NCBI RefSeq assembly: GCF_049800835.1
Contig: NZ_JBNAFU010000008.1
Coordinates: 147,037 to 211,036 of the forward strand
Reading direction: 5' to 3'
DNA: 64,000 bases
From: Dinoroseobacter sp049800835
GTDB taxonomy: Bacteria > Pseudomonadota > Alphaproteobacteria > Rhodobacterales > Rhodobacteraceae
In this document: piece after piece, positions 1 to 8,900 of the stretch
Position numbering within the stretch: the stretch's first letter is position 1
Layout: every line of letters starts with the position of its first letter
Translations under genes and position numbers: made by a program
Notes under the pieces: model-generated
Seen by the model: only the letters and a program-made list of their open reading frames with translations
What the model was told of the DNA's origin: nothing
Database searches by the model: none

Positions 1-423
1 GACCGGCACACTGATCGTTTCGTCCCAGGTCTGATCCTCCCACCCGAGTGCGCCGGACGCGGCGGCAACCAGCGCGGGTGACAGGGTCGCAACGGTCGGG
101 TTGCGGGTATTGAGGTGCAGTGCCAGCGTCCCAGAGCGAGCCCCGACCGCCTCGCGCCGCAGAACGGCGCCGGGGTTGCGCCCGTGCAGCAGCCGTAGTG
201 CCCGAAACACCCGCGGTTGCGGCTCAAGCGCGACCACGGATGCCCCGAGGCGCAGGAAACTGGCGGTTCGGTCGCCAATGTGCGCGCCGATGTCGAAGGC
301 CAGTTGGCCCGTCTTGATGAAATCGGCGTTCAGCCGGTCCATGCGCGCCGTTCGCGCGCGGTCGCGGTAGTAGACATCGAACGACCGCCCGAGCGCTGTG
401 GCAGGTCTAGCGGGGCTGCGCAT
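1..423 (-). CDS. FkbM-type SAM-dependent methyltransferase (partial, cut by window edge)
   Basis: Only the first 141 residues are in the window; the gene continues beyond position 1. The reading begins at an ATG at 423, inside the last codons of the upstream glycosyltransferase (17-base overlap), so the two are almost certainly co-translated. After a short lead comes FDIGAHIGDRTASF (about residues 38-51), a class I methyltransferase motif I with glycine-rich SAM loop, then VVALEPQP, the acidic strand-2 motif typical of FkbM proteins. FkbM enzymes usually O-methylate sugars or secondary metabolites. Its place behind a glycosyltransferase suggests a sugar or glycan substrate, which is inference. 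The C-terminal half and final boundary cannot be judged. Confidence 0.72.
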   Translation of the reverse strand, partial: MRSPARPATALGRSFDVYYRDRARTARMDRLNADFIKTGQLAFDIGAHIGDRTASFLRLGASVVALEPQPRVFRALRLLHGRNPGAVLRREAVGARSGTLALHLNTRNPTVATLSPALVAAASGALGWEDQTWDETISVPV

Positions 424-1456
424 TCAACACCTTGCTGACAAGTCTTGCGGTTTCGTGCCATGTCGGCAGGCGCGCGCCCGCGTCCCGCGCCGCCGCACTC
501 ATCTTCGCGCGCGTTGCCCCGTCGGACAGAACGTCCGCCAGAGCCTCGGCAAAGGCGTCGGGCGTATCAGGTGGCACAAGAACTCCCGCGCCGGAGGGTA
601 CCGTTTCCGGCACTGCGCCTGCGGCACAGGACACTATTGGAAGCCCCCACCGCAACGCTTCGTCGAAAACGATCCCGTACCCTTCATATCGTGTTGCGAG
701 CGCGAAAACCGACGCTGTGTCGTACAAGGCTTCCAAGTCTTCCCTTGGCACCCGCCCGGCCAGGTGAATGCGGTCCGCAAGGCCCAATTCTGTCACCAGC
801 GCTGACAGCGCGTGGGCATGCATGGCATCATGCGGCGACCCTGCGATGACGGCGGACCAGTCGAGGTCCGTTAACAGGCTCAATGCGCGGATCAGGGTAT
901 CGTGCCCTTTGCGCGGGTGCAGAATCCCGACAGACAAAACCAGCGGGGGCTGTGTTGGCGTGCGGTCGCGCAACGGCCAGTCGACCCCGGGCTGTGCTAT
1001 CGTAAGCTTCGCTGCGGGCACACCGTACTGGTCTGTCAGGATCTCGGCCGTGTGGCGGCTCGGCACCAGGACCTCTGACGCCAGCGCAAGATTGTCCCGT
1101 TCCGTCTCGAAGAAATGCGCCTTCTGCGCATCTGACAGGCCTGTTTCCAGCGCAAGCGGATGATGGATCATCGCAATGATGGGCGCACGCACCTGTGCAA
1201 GACCGTGTGTATCGATCGCGCCATAGACAAGACCATCCAGGATCAGCGGCATCTCGGCAGGGAGCGCAGTCAGGCATTGGACTGCGTGGGCCATATCATC
1301 GGGTGTCGGGTCAGGAAACGACTTGCCAAGTATGATGTGCTGAACGGGATGGCCCAGGTCGCGCAGCGTTTCCAGCAGACGGCGCTCGTAAATGTACCCG
1401 CCCGTCAGCGTGTTGATATCCCCCGGGATTGCGAAGGCAGCGGGGCAGGGGGTCAT
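407..1456 (-). CDS. GT4-type glycosyltransferase
   Basis: A 349-residue GT-B glycosyltransferase of family 4 type, expected to transfer a sugar from a nucleotide donor in the cytoplasm. The C-terminal half carries the donor-binding signature: LVLSVGILHPRKGHDTLI at the domain junction, then ATRYEGYGIVFDEALRWGLP with the spaced E-x7-E pattern. The N-terminal half begins with GDINTLTGGYIYERRL, a glycine-rich acceptor-side loop. The ATG at 1456 overlaps the permease stop by four bases (ATGA), which sets the start; the longer upstream reading lies inside the permease gene. It sits between an ABC transporter and a methyltransferase, an odd partnership. Substrate unknown. Confidence 0.82.
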   Translation of the reverse strand: MTPCPAAFAIPGDINTLTGGYIYERRLLETLRDLGHPVQHIILGKSFPDPTPDDMAHAVQCLTALPAEMPLILDGLVYGAIDTHGLAQVRAPIIAMIHHPLALETGLSDAQKAHFFETERDNLALASEVLVPSRHTAEILTDQYGVPAAKLTIAQPGVDWPLRDRTPTQPPLVLSVGILHPRKGHDTLIRALSLLTDLDWSAVIAGSPHDAMHAHALSALVTELGLADRIHLAGRVPREDLEALYDTASVFALATRYEGYGIVFDEALRWGLPIVSCAAGAVPETVPSGAGVLVPPDTPDAFAEALADVLSDGATRAKMSAAARDAGARLPTWHETARLVSKVLNAQPR

Positions 1457-3006
1457 GCCAGTTGCTCCGGCGCATAGCTGCGCAGAACGGCTTTCTCCAC
1501 CACCCCGACCGCGCCATAGCCAAGCGCTGACAAAACCGCGACGAGGGCCACCGAACTCCAGAGCATGTCGTAGTCCGATAACGAGGCAGACAGAGCCATC
1601 ACCTGTCCGATCCCCTGTCCCGTGGCCAGCCATTCCACCACCGTGACCGCCAGAACGGAGGCTGGAACACTGATCCGGGCCGCTGCGAAGAAGGCCGGCA
1701 ACATCGCCGGGATGCGAACGCGGATCAGTTTTGTGACGGGGCCGGCGGCATAGCTGTCAAATACATCCATGATGCGTCCAGGGGCTTGTTTCAGCCCCTG
1801 CAAGCAGGCCACGAAGGTCGGGAAGAAGACCATGATCGCCACAAGCGTTACGGTTCCGGCGGCGCCGCGCCCCATCAAAAGGACGACAAGCGGCGCGGTC
1901 GTGATAATCGGGACAGACCGCAAGGCGATTGCGAGCGGCATCGCCGCGCCTGCAACAGCAGGGACCAGCACCACCACCATGGCCAGTCCTGCGCCTGCGA
2001 CCAATCCCGCCAAATAACCTGGCAAGAGAAAAACGGCGGTTTCCATCAGCGCTTCACCCAGAACTGTGCGATTTTCGGCAGCATCAGGCGTCAGCGCCAA
2101 GGCCGCAAACACATCCCAGGGCCCTTTGGCGAAAAACGGATTGAGGTTCATCGCCTTGATCCCTCCCCACCAGACCAGAATGACACCTGCGCAGATCAGT
2201 ATAGAATTCAACACTGCCCTGCGGCGGCGGTTCGCCTTGTCTGGCATGACCGGTGCGGCAAGGATCACAGGCGGGTCTTCGTTGAGGTAGCGGCGTGCGA
2301 GGCGGCCGATGGCCACGTACCAGATCACCGATACAGCCGTCGCCACTGCGCCAAGCGCCCAGGTCATCTCGATATTCATGCCACGCATCGCACGGATGGT
2401 CAGCACGCCCATCCCACGCTCTGCGCCGGTGAACTCGCCCACCATGGCTCCCAGAAACGCGGCTGGTGCCGAGATTTGCAGCCCCGCCACAAGATAGGGC
2501 ACGGCCGCCATGGCCCGCACATGAATGAGCGCACTGAGCCGCCCGCGCCCATAGCTACGGACCAGATCGAGCCAGCCCTCCGGCAAGGCGCGCAGGCCAA
2601 CCAGCAGGGGGATCAGCGTGGTGTAGTAGACCGCAAGGGCAGCAAGCACGATCTGTGGCCAGGGGCCAGGGCCGAACACCACACGCAGGATCGGACCAGT
2701 GGCCACCAGAGGCAGGCAGAATACCAGAAGCGCCAGTCCGCGCACCAGCGTGTCGCTTCTCGGCCAGATGATGGCGATTGTCGCAAGGGCAATCGCGGCG
2801 ACATTGCCGATGACGAACCCTCCGGCTGCATTGGCCAACGTCACGCCGAGCGCGCGCGCCATCAACCCGGCATTTTCCGCCAGGTACAAAGCGATTGCCG
2901 AGGGGGGCGCGAGGACGAAGGCTTGCGACAGCGCACGCGCGGCGACCTCCCAGATTACAAGCGCAAGCAGAGGTGCCAGTATGGGCAGACGAAGGGCTCC
3001 AGGCAT
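1453..3006 (-). CDS. NitT/TauT-type ABC transporter permease, two permease domains in one chain
   Basis: A 517-residue inner-membrane protein made of two BPD_transp_1 domains in tandem, about twice the usual ~250 residues of a SsuC/TauC/ThiX-type permease. Each half has several hydrophobic segments and its own EAA-like loop that docks the ATPase: the first near GWLDLVRSYGRGRLSALIHV (about residues 143-165), the second near RIMDVFDSYAAGPVTKLIRV (about 405-425). Each loop is followed by the typical A-x-x-G...VVEW/VGEFTG helix. The fused chain would supply both membrane halves of the transporter. It abuts the ATPase gene upstream (shared base at 3006) and overlaps the glycosyltransferase by four bases. 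Confidence 0.88.
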   Translation of the reverse strand: MPGALRLPILAPLLALVIWEVAARALSQAFVLAPPSAIALYLAENAGLMARALGVTLANAAGGFVIGNVAAIALATIAIIWPRSDTLVRGLALLVFCLPLVATGPILRVVFGPGPWPQIVLAALAVYYTTLIPLLVGLRALPEGWLDLVRSYGRGRLSALIHVRAMAAVPYLVAGLQISAPAAFLGAMVGEFTGAERGMGVLTIRAMRGMNIEMTWALGAVATAVSVIWYVAIGRLARRYLNEDPPVILAAPVMPDKANRRRRAVLNSILICAGVILVWWGGIKAMNLNPFFAKGPWDVFAALALTPDAAENRTVLGEALMETAVFLLPGYLAGLVAGAGLAMVVVLVPAVAGAAMPLAIALRSVPIITTAPLVVLLMGRGAAGTVTLVAIMVFFPTFVACLQGLKQAPGRIMDVFDSYAAGPVTKLIRVRIPAMLPAFFAAARISVPASVLAVTVVEWLATGQGIGQVMALSASLSDYDMLWSSVALVAVLSALGYGAVGVVEKAVLRSYAPEQLA

Positions 3007-3785
3007 TATTGCGCCGCTTTGGGCCGCATATCGGCCATCCCGCGAGAAAGCGCCTCGAAAATCTTGTCGACCAGATCGGTGAACTCGGGTCTGCGCGACA
3101 AGTCAGGCGATCGCGGGCGCGGCAGGTCGATGGCCAGATCGGCGATCACGCTGGCCGGTCGCGGCGACAGGACGATCACCCTGTCGGACAGCATCACCGC
3201 CTCGCTCACCGAATGGGTCACGAGGATCGTCGTGGTACCGCGTGCCTCCCAGATGCTGGGCAGATCGTTTGCCAGTTGCTGGCGTGTCAATTCATCTACC
3301 GCGCCGAACGGTTCGTCCAACAGCAAAAGGTCCGGTTGTGTCGAGAGCGCGCGGGCGATGGCAGCGCGCTGGCGCATGCCCCCGGACAATTCCGCCGGTC
3401 GCGCGTCGCCAAATCCGCTTAGCCCGACAAGGTCGATCAGTTGGTCGATTGCGCGAGTGTCTTTCGGTCGGCGCGCGAGGTCGAGCGCCAGGTCGATGTT
3501 CTTGCGCACGCTACGCCACGGCAAGAGAGAAGGATCCTGAAATGCAATCGCAAGCTCGGCCCGGCGCAGTGTCTCTGCCGGGGGCTGGCCGCCGATTGAT
3601 ATGTCGCCGGATGTAGGCTCCTCGAGCCCGGCGATCATCCGCAGCAGCGTGGACTTCCCGCAGCCGGACGGACCGACCAGCGCAGTCGTATGCCCGGCGG
3701 TGAAGGCAAGATCCGTGGGGCGGACCGCTTCCACCGTTGCGCCGAACGTCTTGGCGACCCCGATACAGACAACAGGCACGGACAT
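3006..3785 (-). CDS. NitT/TauT-type ABC transporter ATP-binding protein
   Basis: A 259-residue cytoplasmic ATPase that powers the permease encoded next to it. Walker A is GPSGCGKST (about residues 38-46), the signature is LSGGMRQRAAIARAL, and Walker B is LLLLDEPFGAVD followed by the switch histidine in ILVTHSVSEAV. The sequence order and the SxxEA ending after the H-loop are those of SsuB/TauB/ThiZ-like subunits. The ATG at 3785 lies ten bases past the stop of the substrate-binding protein gene, consistent with one operon. The substrate cannot be read from the ATPase itself. Confidence 0.92.
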   Translation of the reverse strand: MSVPVVCIGVAKTFGATVEAVRPTDLAFTAGHTTALVGPSGCGKSTLLRMIAGLEEPTSGDISIGGQPPAETLRRAELAIAFQDPSLLPWRSVRKNIDLALDLARRPKDTRAIDQLIDLVGLSGFGDARPAELSGGMRQRAAIARALSTQPDLLLLDEPFGAVDELTRQQLANDLPSIWEARGTTTILVTHSVSEAVMLSDRVIVLSPRPASVIADLAIDLPRPRSPDLSRRPEFTDLVDKIFEALSRGMADMRPKAAQ

Positions 3786-3795
3786 GCGCGGCGGC

Positions 3796-4809
3796 TCAGG
3801 CGCCGTGGACTTCTTCGAGGATGGACCGGTCCCACAAATCCGGTGTTACCGTCCGTCCCAGAAGCGCGAGCGTTTCGATGTTTGCCGCAACAGTCTCGTC
3901 GGTCCACCAGCCGAAGCCGTTCGCGTCGGTCAGATCCGAGAACATCAGCGGCACCTGTCGCGCGGCTTGCAGGCGTTGCGTTTCAAGGTCAAGCCCGGCA
4001 TCAGGGAACATCGCGAGCGTCAGGTCCGTTGCCGCATCGGTGTCCTCGCGGTACGTGTCCCACCCCCGTACCTCGCCCTTCATCAGCGCGACGATCTCCT
4101 CCCGGCGATTTGCAAGGCTGTCTTCAGTCGCGATGTAGGTCTGCGAATGCACCGCGTATCCGTAATCGGCCATCAGCATGGTGACGTTGTCGACCCCTTG
4201 GATGGTCATCGCAACTGGCAAATCAGTCTCCCAGCTCAGCAGACAATCGACCTCGCCAGCCACGAGTGGTTGCGGCGAGTACTGCGTCGGCACGATCTCG
4301 ATCGCGTCGATGTCCACACCGTTCAGCGTGCACAGTGCTTGTAAGACCGGACGGTTTGCCAGTGCCATCCCGATGCGCTTGCCCTCCAGGTCCCCGGGCA
4401 CGTTCACCGGGTTGGCTGCCAGCGAGGTGATGGCAAAGGGATTGTTCTGCATTGCAACGCCGAGGATCTTGAAGGGCGCGCCTTCCTCAACCGCCGCCGC
4501 CGTGTAGTCGGCCGCCGAGATCCCGATCAACGCCGTTCCGGAGACCACCGGTGGTTCGACGGGCGCGTTCGGTCCGCCTTGCTGAAGCGCCACGTCCAGA
4601 CCGGCCTCCCGCCACCAGCCGCGCTCAAGCGCGATGTAGCTTCCTGCAAACTGTGTCGAATGCAACCACGACAGCTGAAAGTTCACTTGTGTTTGTGCGT
4701 GTGCCGTTCGCGGGCCAAAGCCGATTGCGCCAACAGCTGCCGCCGCCCCTCCGGTTGCAAGTAAATGACGACGGGTCAGGACTGGTGCGGAGTTCATGTT
4801 CATATCCAT
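3796..4809 (-). CDS. NMT1/THI5-like ABC substrate-binding protein
   Basis: A 337-residue periplasmic binding protein. The start at 4809 gives a short N-terminus with twin-arginine signal peptide (TRRHLLATGG then an alanine-rich hydrophobic core ending in AHAQ). The mature part opens with FQLSWLHSTQFAGSYIALERGWW, the pattern of NMT1/THI5-like proteins such as ThiY, which bind thiamine pyrimidine precursors; SsuA/TauA-like binders of sulfonates share the fold. A longer reading to 4872 is possible but adds a tail before the signal peptide. No TPP riboswitch core could be recognised upstream, so a thiamine role is only one option. First gene of the operon continuing through 423. Confidence 0.85.
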   Translation of the reverse strand: MDMNMNSAPVLTRRHLLATGGAAAAVGAIGFGPRTAHAQTQVNFQLSWLHSTQFAGSYIALERGWWREAGLDVALQQGGPNAPVEPPVVSGTALIGISAADYTAAAVEEGAPFKILGVAMQNNPFAITSLAANPVNVPGDLEGKRIGMALANRPVLQALCTLNGVDIDAIEIVPTQYSPQPLVAGEVDCLLSWETDLPVAMTIQGVDNVTMLMADYGYAVHSQTYIATEDSLANRREEIVALMKGEVRGWDTYREDTDAATDLTLAMFPDAGLDLETQRLQAARQVPLMFSDLTDANGFGWWTDETVAANIETLALLGRTVTPDLWDRSILEEVHGA

Positions 4810-5225
4810 TGCGATTACGGGACTATCTGTCTGAAATAAGAATAGGTTAACATGTCTGGAGGACAGGTGCATTTGGTCGCATCAACCAAACGTGTTCGCC
4901 GAAAGCCTTCCTCGATGCGGTTATTCGGCCCGAACCTGCCACGAATTGTCATATGCCTGCAAAAAGCCACGCGCCCGCGCACCGGTGCCTTGGCGAAAAC
5001 CCGCTGCACACAGCCCAAAAAAGGCGCTTTGATGCTCAAGTGGTCAACAGTTTGAGCGAGTTTCGCCCGCCCAAGACATCACGTGTTCCGCACCAGGACA
5101 GTTTTTTGTGGCTTTGGAGAATAAACCGGCGAACTTATGCGTAGAGGATATGACACCCAACGGATTTCGTCTGTGCTTGCTGCCGAAGAAGACTGCAAGT
5201 ACCTGAACTTTAAGAGGATGCGCAC
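4810..5225. other. Intergenic region between divergent ABC operon and cytochrome b561
   Basis: About 416 bases separate the two divergent start codons. It is visibly less GC-rich than the genes and should hold promoters in both directions. I find no convincing ORF, no strong inverted repeat and no riboswitch consensus. An AGAGG element lies just before the cytochrome ATG. Confidence 0.5.
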
Positions 5226-5774
5226 ATGACCGTCTCAACTTCGACCTACCGAACACCGGCGCGCTGGCTTCACTGGTCCATGGCGGCCCTGATCCTCGCG
5301 ATGATCCCGGCAGGCGTCATCATGATCCAGGAGGGGCTTAACCGGCCTCTGCAAAACACCCTGTTCATCTTTCACAAGAATGTTGGGGTCCTGCTCTTGT
5401 TGATGGTTGCGCTGCGGTTGCTTTACCGCTGGCGCAATCCGCCACCGCCAGAGCCTGCGGGTCTGCCGGGTTGGCAAACCAAAATTGCCGGAATGACGCA
5501 CATGCTGCTTTATGGGCTCCTGGTTTTGATGCCCGTGGCCGGATACACGCGGGTCAAAGCCGGGGGCTTCCCGGTAGAAACACTCGATGCACTTGGCGTC
5601 CCGTCGCTTGTGCCGCGCTCCGATGCACTCGCGGCGTTCGCAAAGGCGGTGCATTATTACGGCAGCTGGGCAATCGCGATCCTTGTGGCCATGCACATCG
5701 GTGCGGCGCTGTTTCACCGGTTTGTGAAGAAAGATGCGGTTTTTGCCCGCATGTGGCCGGGCGCCTCGACTTAG
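5226..5774 (+). CDS. Cytochrome b561 family protein
   Basis: A 182-residue inner-membrane di-heme cytochrome b of the bacterial CybB type, which moves electrons between quinol and acceptors such as superoxide. Four hydrophobic segments are visible (about residues 15-32, 45-65, 85-105, 140-160). Histidines sit where heme ligands are expected: ARWLHWSMA near the N-terminus, FIFHKNVGVLL in helix 2, HMLLYGLLVLMPVAGY in helix 3, and VAMHIGAALFHRFV in helix 4. The ATG at 5226 has an AGAGG Shine-Dalgarno-like element about nine bases upstream. It is a single-gene unit followed by a long hairpin. Confidence 0.9.
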   Translation: MTVSTSTYRTPARWLHWSMAALILAMIPAGVIMIQEGLNRPLQNTLFIFHKNVGVLLLLMVALRLLYRWRNPPPPEPAGLPGWQTKIAGMTHMLLYGLLVLMPVAGYTRVKAGGFPVETLDALGVPSLVPRSDALAAFAKAVHYYGSWAIAILVAMHIGAALFHRFVKKDAVFARMWPGAST

Positions 5775-5837
5775 GCCCAAGGACCAACCTTCCTGTGATG
5801 GTTCACGCGCGGCTGGTGTTGCAGAACAGTTCCTGAG

Positions 5838-5871
5838 AGCGGGCCGTGCCGACGCGCCACGAGAGCCCGCT
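5838..5871 (+). terminator. Hairpin downstream of cytochrome b561
   Basis: AGCGGGC at 5838-5844 pairs perfectly with GCCCGCT at 5865-5871, and inside it CGTG at 5845-5848 pairs with CACG at 5858-5861. That makes an 11-bp stem with a three-base bulge. There is no run of T after it, so it may end or merely stabilise the transcript. Confidence 0.4.
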
Positions 5872-5928
5872 TGAAAACGAAACGGGGTGTCGATAGGCTT
5901 TTCCGAAGCCATTTAAGCGACTGATACT

Positions 5929-8900
5929 GTGAAGCATTCCCCCAAGCGTATTTTGCGCAACCAGTTCATTGTGCCCTTCGGACGGTTCCGTATCAATCGG
6001 CCGAGGCAATCCGAAAACAGCCCTGTTCTGGTTGGGCGCGAGGGCCAGCGCGCCTTCTTTGTCGATGCGTTGACCGGCATAGGCGAGCGTGGCGCATTTC
6101 TGATCACCGGACGGCGCGGTGTCGGCAAGACGACCTTCGTTGAAAACTGCCTATACGACTATCGGCAGAACTCGTTCCGTCGCTTTCTGGGGAGCGGTGT
6201 AGGTCGGACGGTCTATGACTTTCTGTTGCTGCTTGTCTTTTCGCTTGCGGTCATCGGGGTGCTCCTTGCAAGCGGGGAATTGCTGACCTTCCTCGTCCCG
6301 GGCGTCAAGGACAGCCCGTTGCTCGCATTGCCATTGCTGATCTGTGTTGCCATCGCTGGCGCACCCTTACTGGCGGGGCTGCGCATCCTGCGCACCTGTC
6401 TGAGTGTGCTTGTCGGCAGCTTTGCGCCAATTCTCACCTTGCTACTTGCAGTGCTGATTGTCGCGGTGATCCTTGTGGTGCCGCCCTTTGGGGCTCCGAC
6501 CCAGTCGGTTTCCCTGCTGGTCCTCGGGGTGGGTATTCTCTACGCCTCTGGCTCGCTTTTCGTGTTCAAAGCGCCGCTGCCTTTGGGCAGGTACAGCGAG
6601 GGAACATTTCAACGCTCGGCACGCTGGGGCACGTTTCTTGTCCTGAGCATGAACCTCATATTTCCCGTTTGCCTTGTGTCGCTGGGTATTGCAGCCGCGT
6701 ATTTCGGTTTTGCTTTCGCAACCGATTTTGCCGACAAAACCCTCGAACAGATTGCGTCCGCGAAGCTCGAAGAGGTCCATTCCTATGGCGTCGTAGGGAT
6801 TGGTTTCGCCATGATCCTCGGGTCGATACTTGGACACAACTTTGCCGTGGCAACCATTACGAAGAAAAAGACCAACGAGGTATCCGAGGAGTTGGCGATC
6901 TCGCGGTTGCTGGTCTTTCAAACCACGATATTGGTTGGGCTTGGCTTTGCCACGTACGTTGCTGTTGGTGCAGCCATGGGGATTGGCGATTGGCACTATG
7001 TGGGAAAGGCTTTTCTCGCAGGGCTGTTCTTTTTCCTTGCCGTTTATGCAAGGCGGGTGTGGGCCTATCTTGGTTGGGACTTCCTCGGTTTCCTGTTTCG
7101 CCAGTCTGATCAAAAAACGGATAGCGACGCCGATCAGGCAAACAAACATCAGCCCCGGTTCTTCGCACCACCTGTCGAAGCCGTGATGGCGTTGAAGGCC
7201 TTTGCGTTCATCCTGATATCGGTTCAGCTGCTGTACCCGGTTCTCGCCCCCGTGCTTTCGATAGCCGACGACGTCGAGAAGGTTATGGTTCATCAAGACA
7301 TTTCAGATGTCGATAAACTACCGGAAACCATCCGGGAAACCTGTCGACTGCCGGATCAGACTGCATGCCGCCCGCCTTTGAAATGGGCAAGCAGCATTGT
7401 CTTTCGCGGAGCCGAAGCTGACAAGGCCGCTCCGCAGGAACTGCCGACCCTGTTTACCTTCGAGTCCCGCGAGGCCGTTGGATGGTTCATCGCGGTGTTC
7501 GTGCTTCTGTTCTGCCTGTTTCTGGTTGAATACGAGTGGATAAACCGGCCTTTCGTGAACCAGCGCCAGCCACGATCCCTTGACCGTGGGCCGCGCAAGC
7601 CTCAGCAGGTTCACCATCACCTTGATCCCATATGGTTCGAAGTGTCGGCAGCACGGCAGTTCGCCCGGATCAAGCGGGAAAATGAGAAAAAGAAACTCAG
7701 ACCCGTAGAAAAGCGCGAACTCATCGATCTGTACGAACCGAAAGAGACCCGCGACAAGGCGTTCACGGACGACTCGCTCTTTGGCCGTCGGTATATGCTG
7801 CAACGCCGGATGTTGCGCCGCTTTCGGATGATGGAGCAGACCACGTTCGCCTTCGGCGTCACCCGCCTCTGGCTTCCGGTGATCGAAGTGAACGTGAACC
7901 TTGGATTTGACTCGCTGGACCACCGCGGCGTTACCCATGCGATGCTGGATGGTTTGCGGCGCGCCTATCGCAGGACCTTCGTCCGGTTCGGAACGTCTTA
8001 CCAGCTCATTCGCGCATTCGGCCTGACGTTCAGCCTGACGATTTTCGTGGGCGTACTTGGAAATGCCTGGTTCGACTTTCAGGACATGAGCCTCCAGCGC
8101 AACGCCGATACATTCATCGTTGCAAGTGACGGTGGTCGACCCACGGCGGCACTGGGCCCGTGCGATTTCGTTGCGCAAATGACCACCAGCAGCGGGATCA
8201 TGGTGCCACGCATTGTCTGCATGTTGCCGGGCGCGGTGTCCGAGCCGCTTCTCAAGTTCCTCTATACCGAACTGGTCCCGTTTCCGCTGCCCGAGCGCTT
8301 CATCAACGCCCAGCCCTCGAGCTTCGTGGGCGAGCCGGTGTTCTGGTTCGTGCACAGAAATTCCGGTTTGCCCACTTTTGGGCGGGACGGCTGGATCGAG
8401 AACGTGCCCTCGCTGTCCGTTCGGGTCTATCACATTGTGCTGGCTTTGCTTCTGTTTGCTCTGCTGCAAAGGATCGGGCGTCACTTCCCCCTGCTGCCGT
8501 ATCGTAGAAACCTCTCGCGGATCGAAGGGTTGCTGGACGAATTGACCCTGCGGCGCGCAGACAGCCGCAGTGCGCGTTCCGGGTTGTCGCTTCCATCGCT
8601 GTTCGGTGCGTCCACCGAGCGAGAGACGACAATGGGCGTCGAGACATCGCGCGAAGCGATGGACCCGCGCACGGTGGAGTTGAAGTTTCTGGCCTTGTTG
8701 AACGACCTGCGCAACAAATCCCCCAGCGGCAATCATCGAAAGCCGCCAAGGCTTACGATACCGATGCCGGACATTCATTTTGTCTTCGACGAACTGGACA
8801 AGTTGAGCGGCGTGGCGGCTCCGCAATTCTCGCTCCACGGTGTGGCGGAACAGGATCACAAAGCGATCGACAGTGAACGACAGCGGGCCTACAAGCTCCA

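Noticed and set aside
1786..3540. Plus-strand open frame of 584 codons
   Set aside because: It is antisense to the ABC permease and ATPase genes, has arginine/glutamine-heavy composition and no family motif; a high-GC shadow frame.
4810..5225. TPP riboswitch upstream of the NMT1/THI5-like transporter
   Set aside because: The expected CTGAGA and paired P4/P5 consensus segments are not present on the minus strand.
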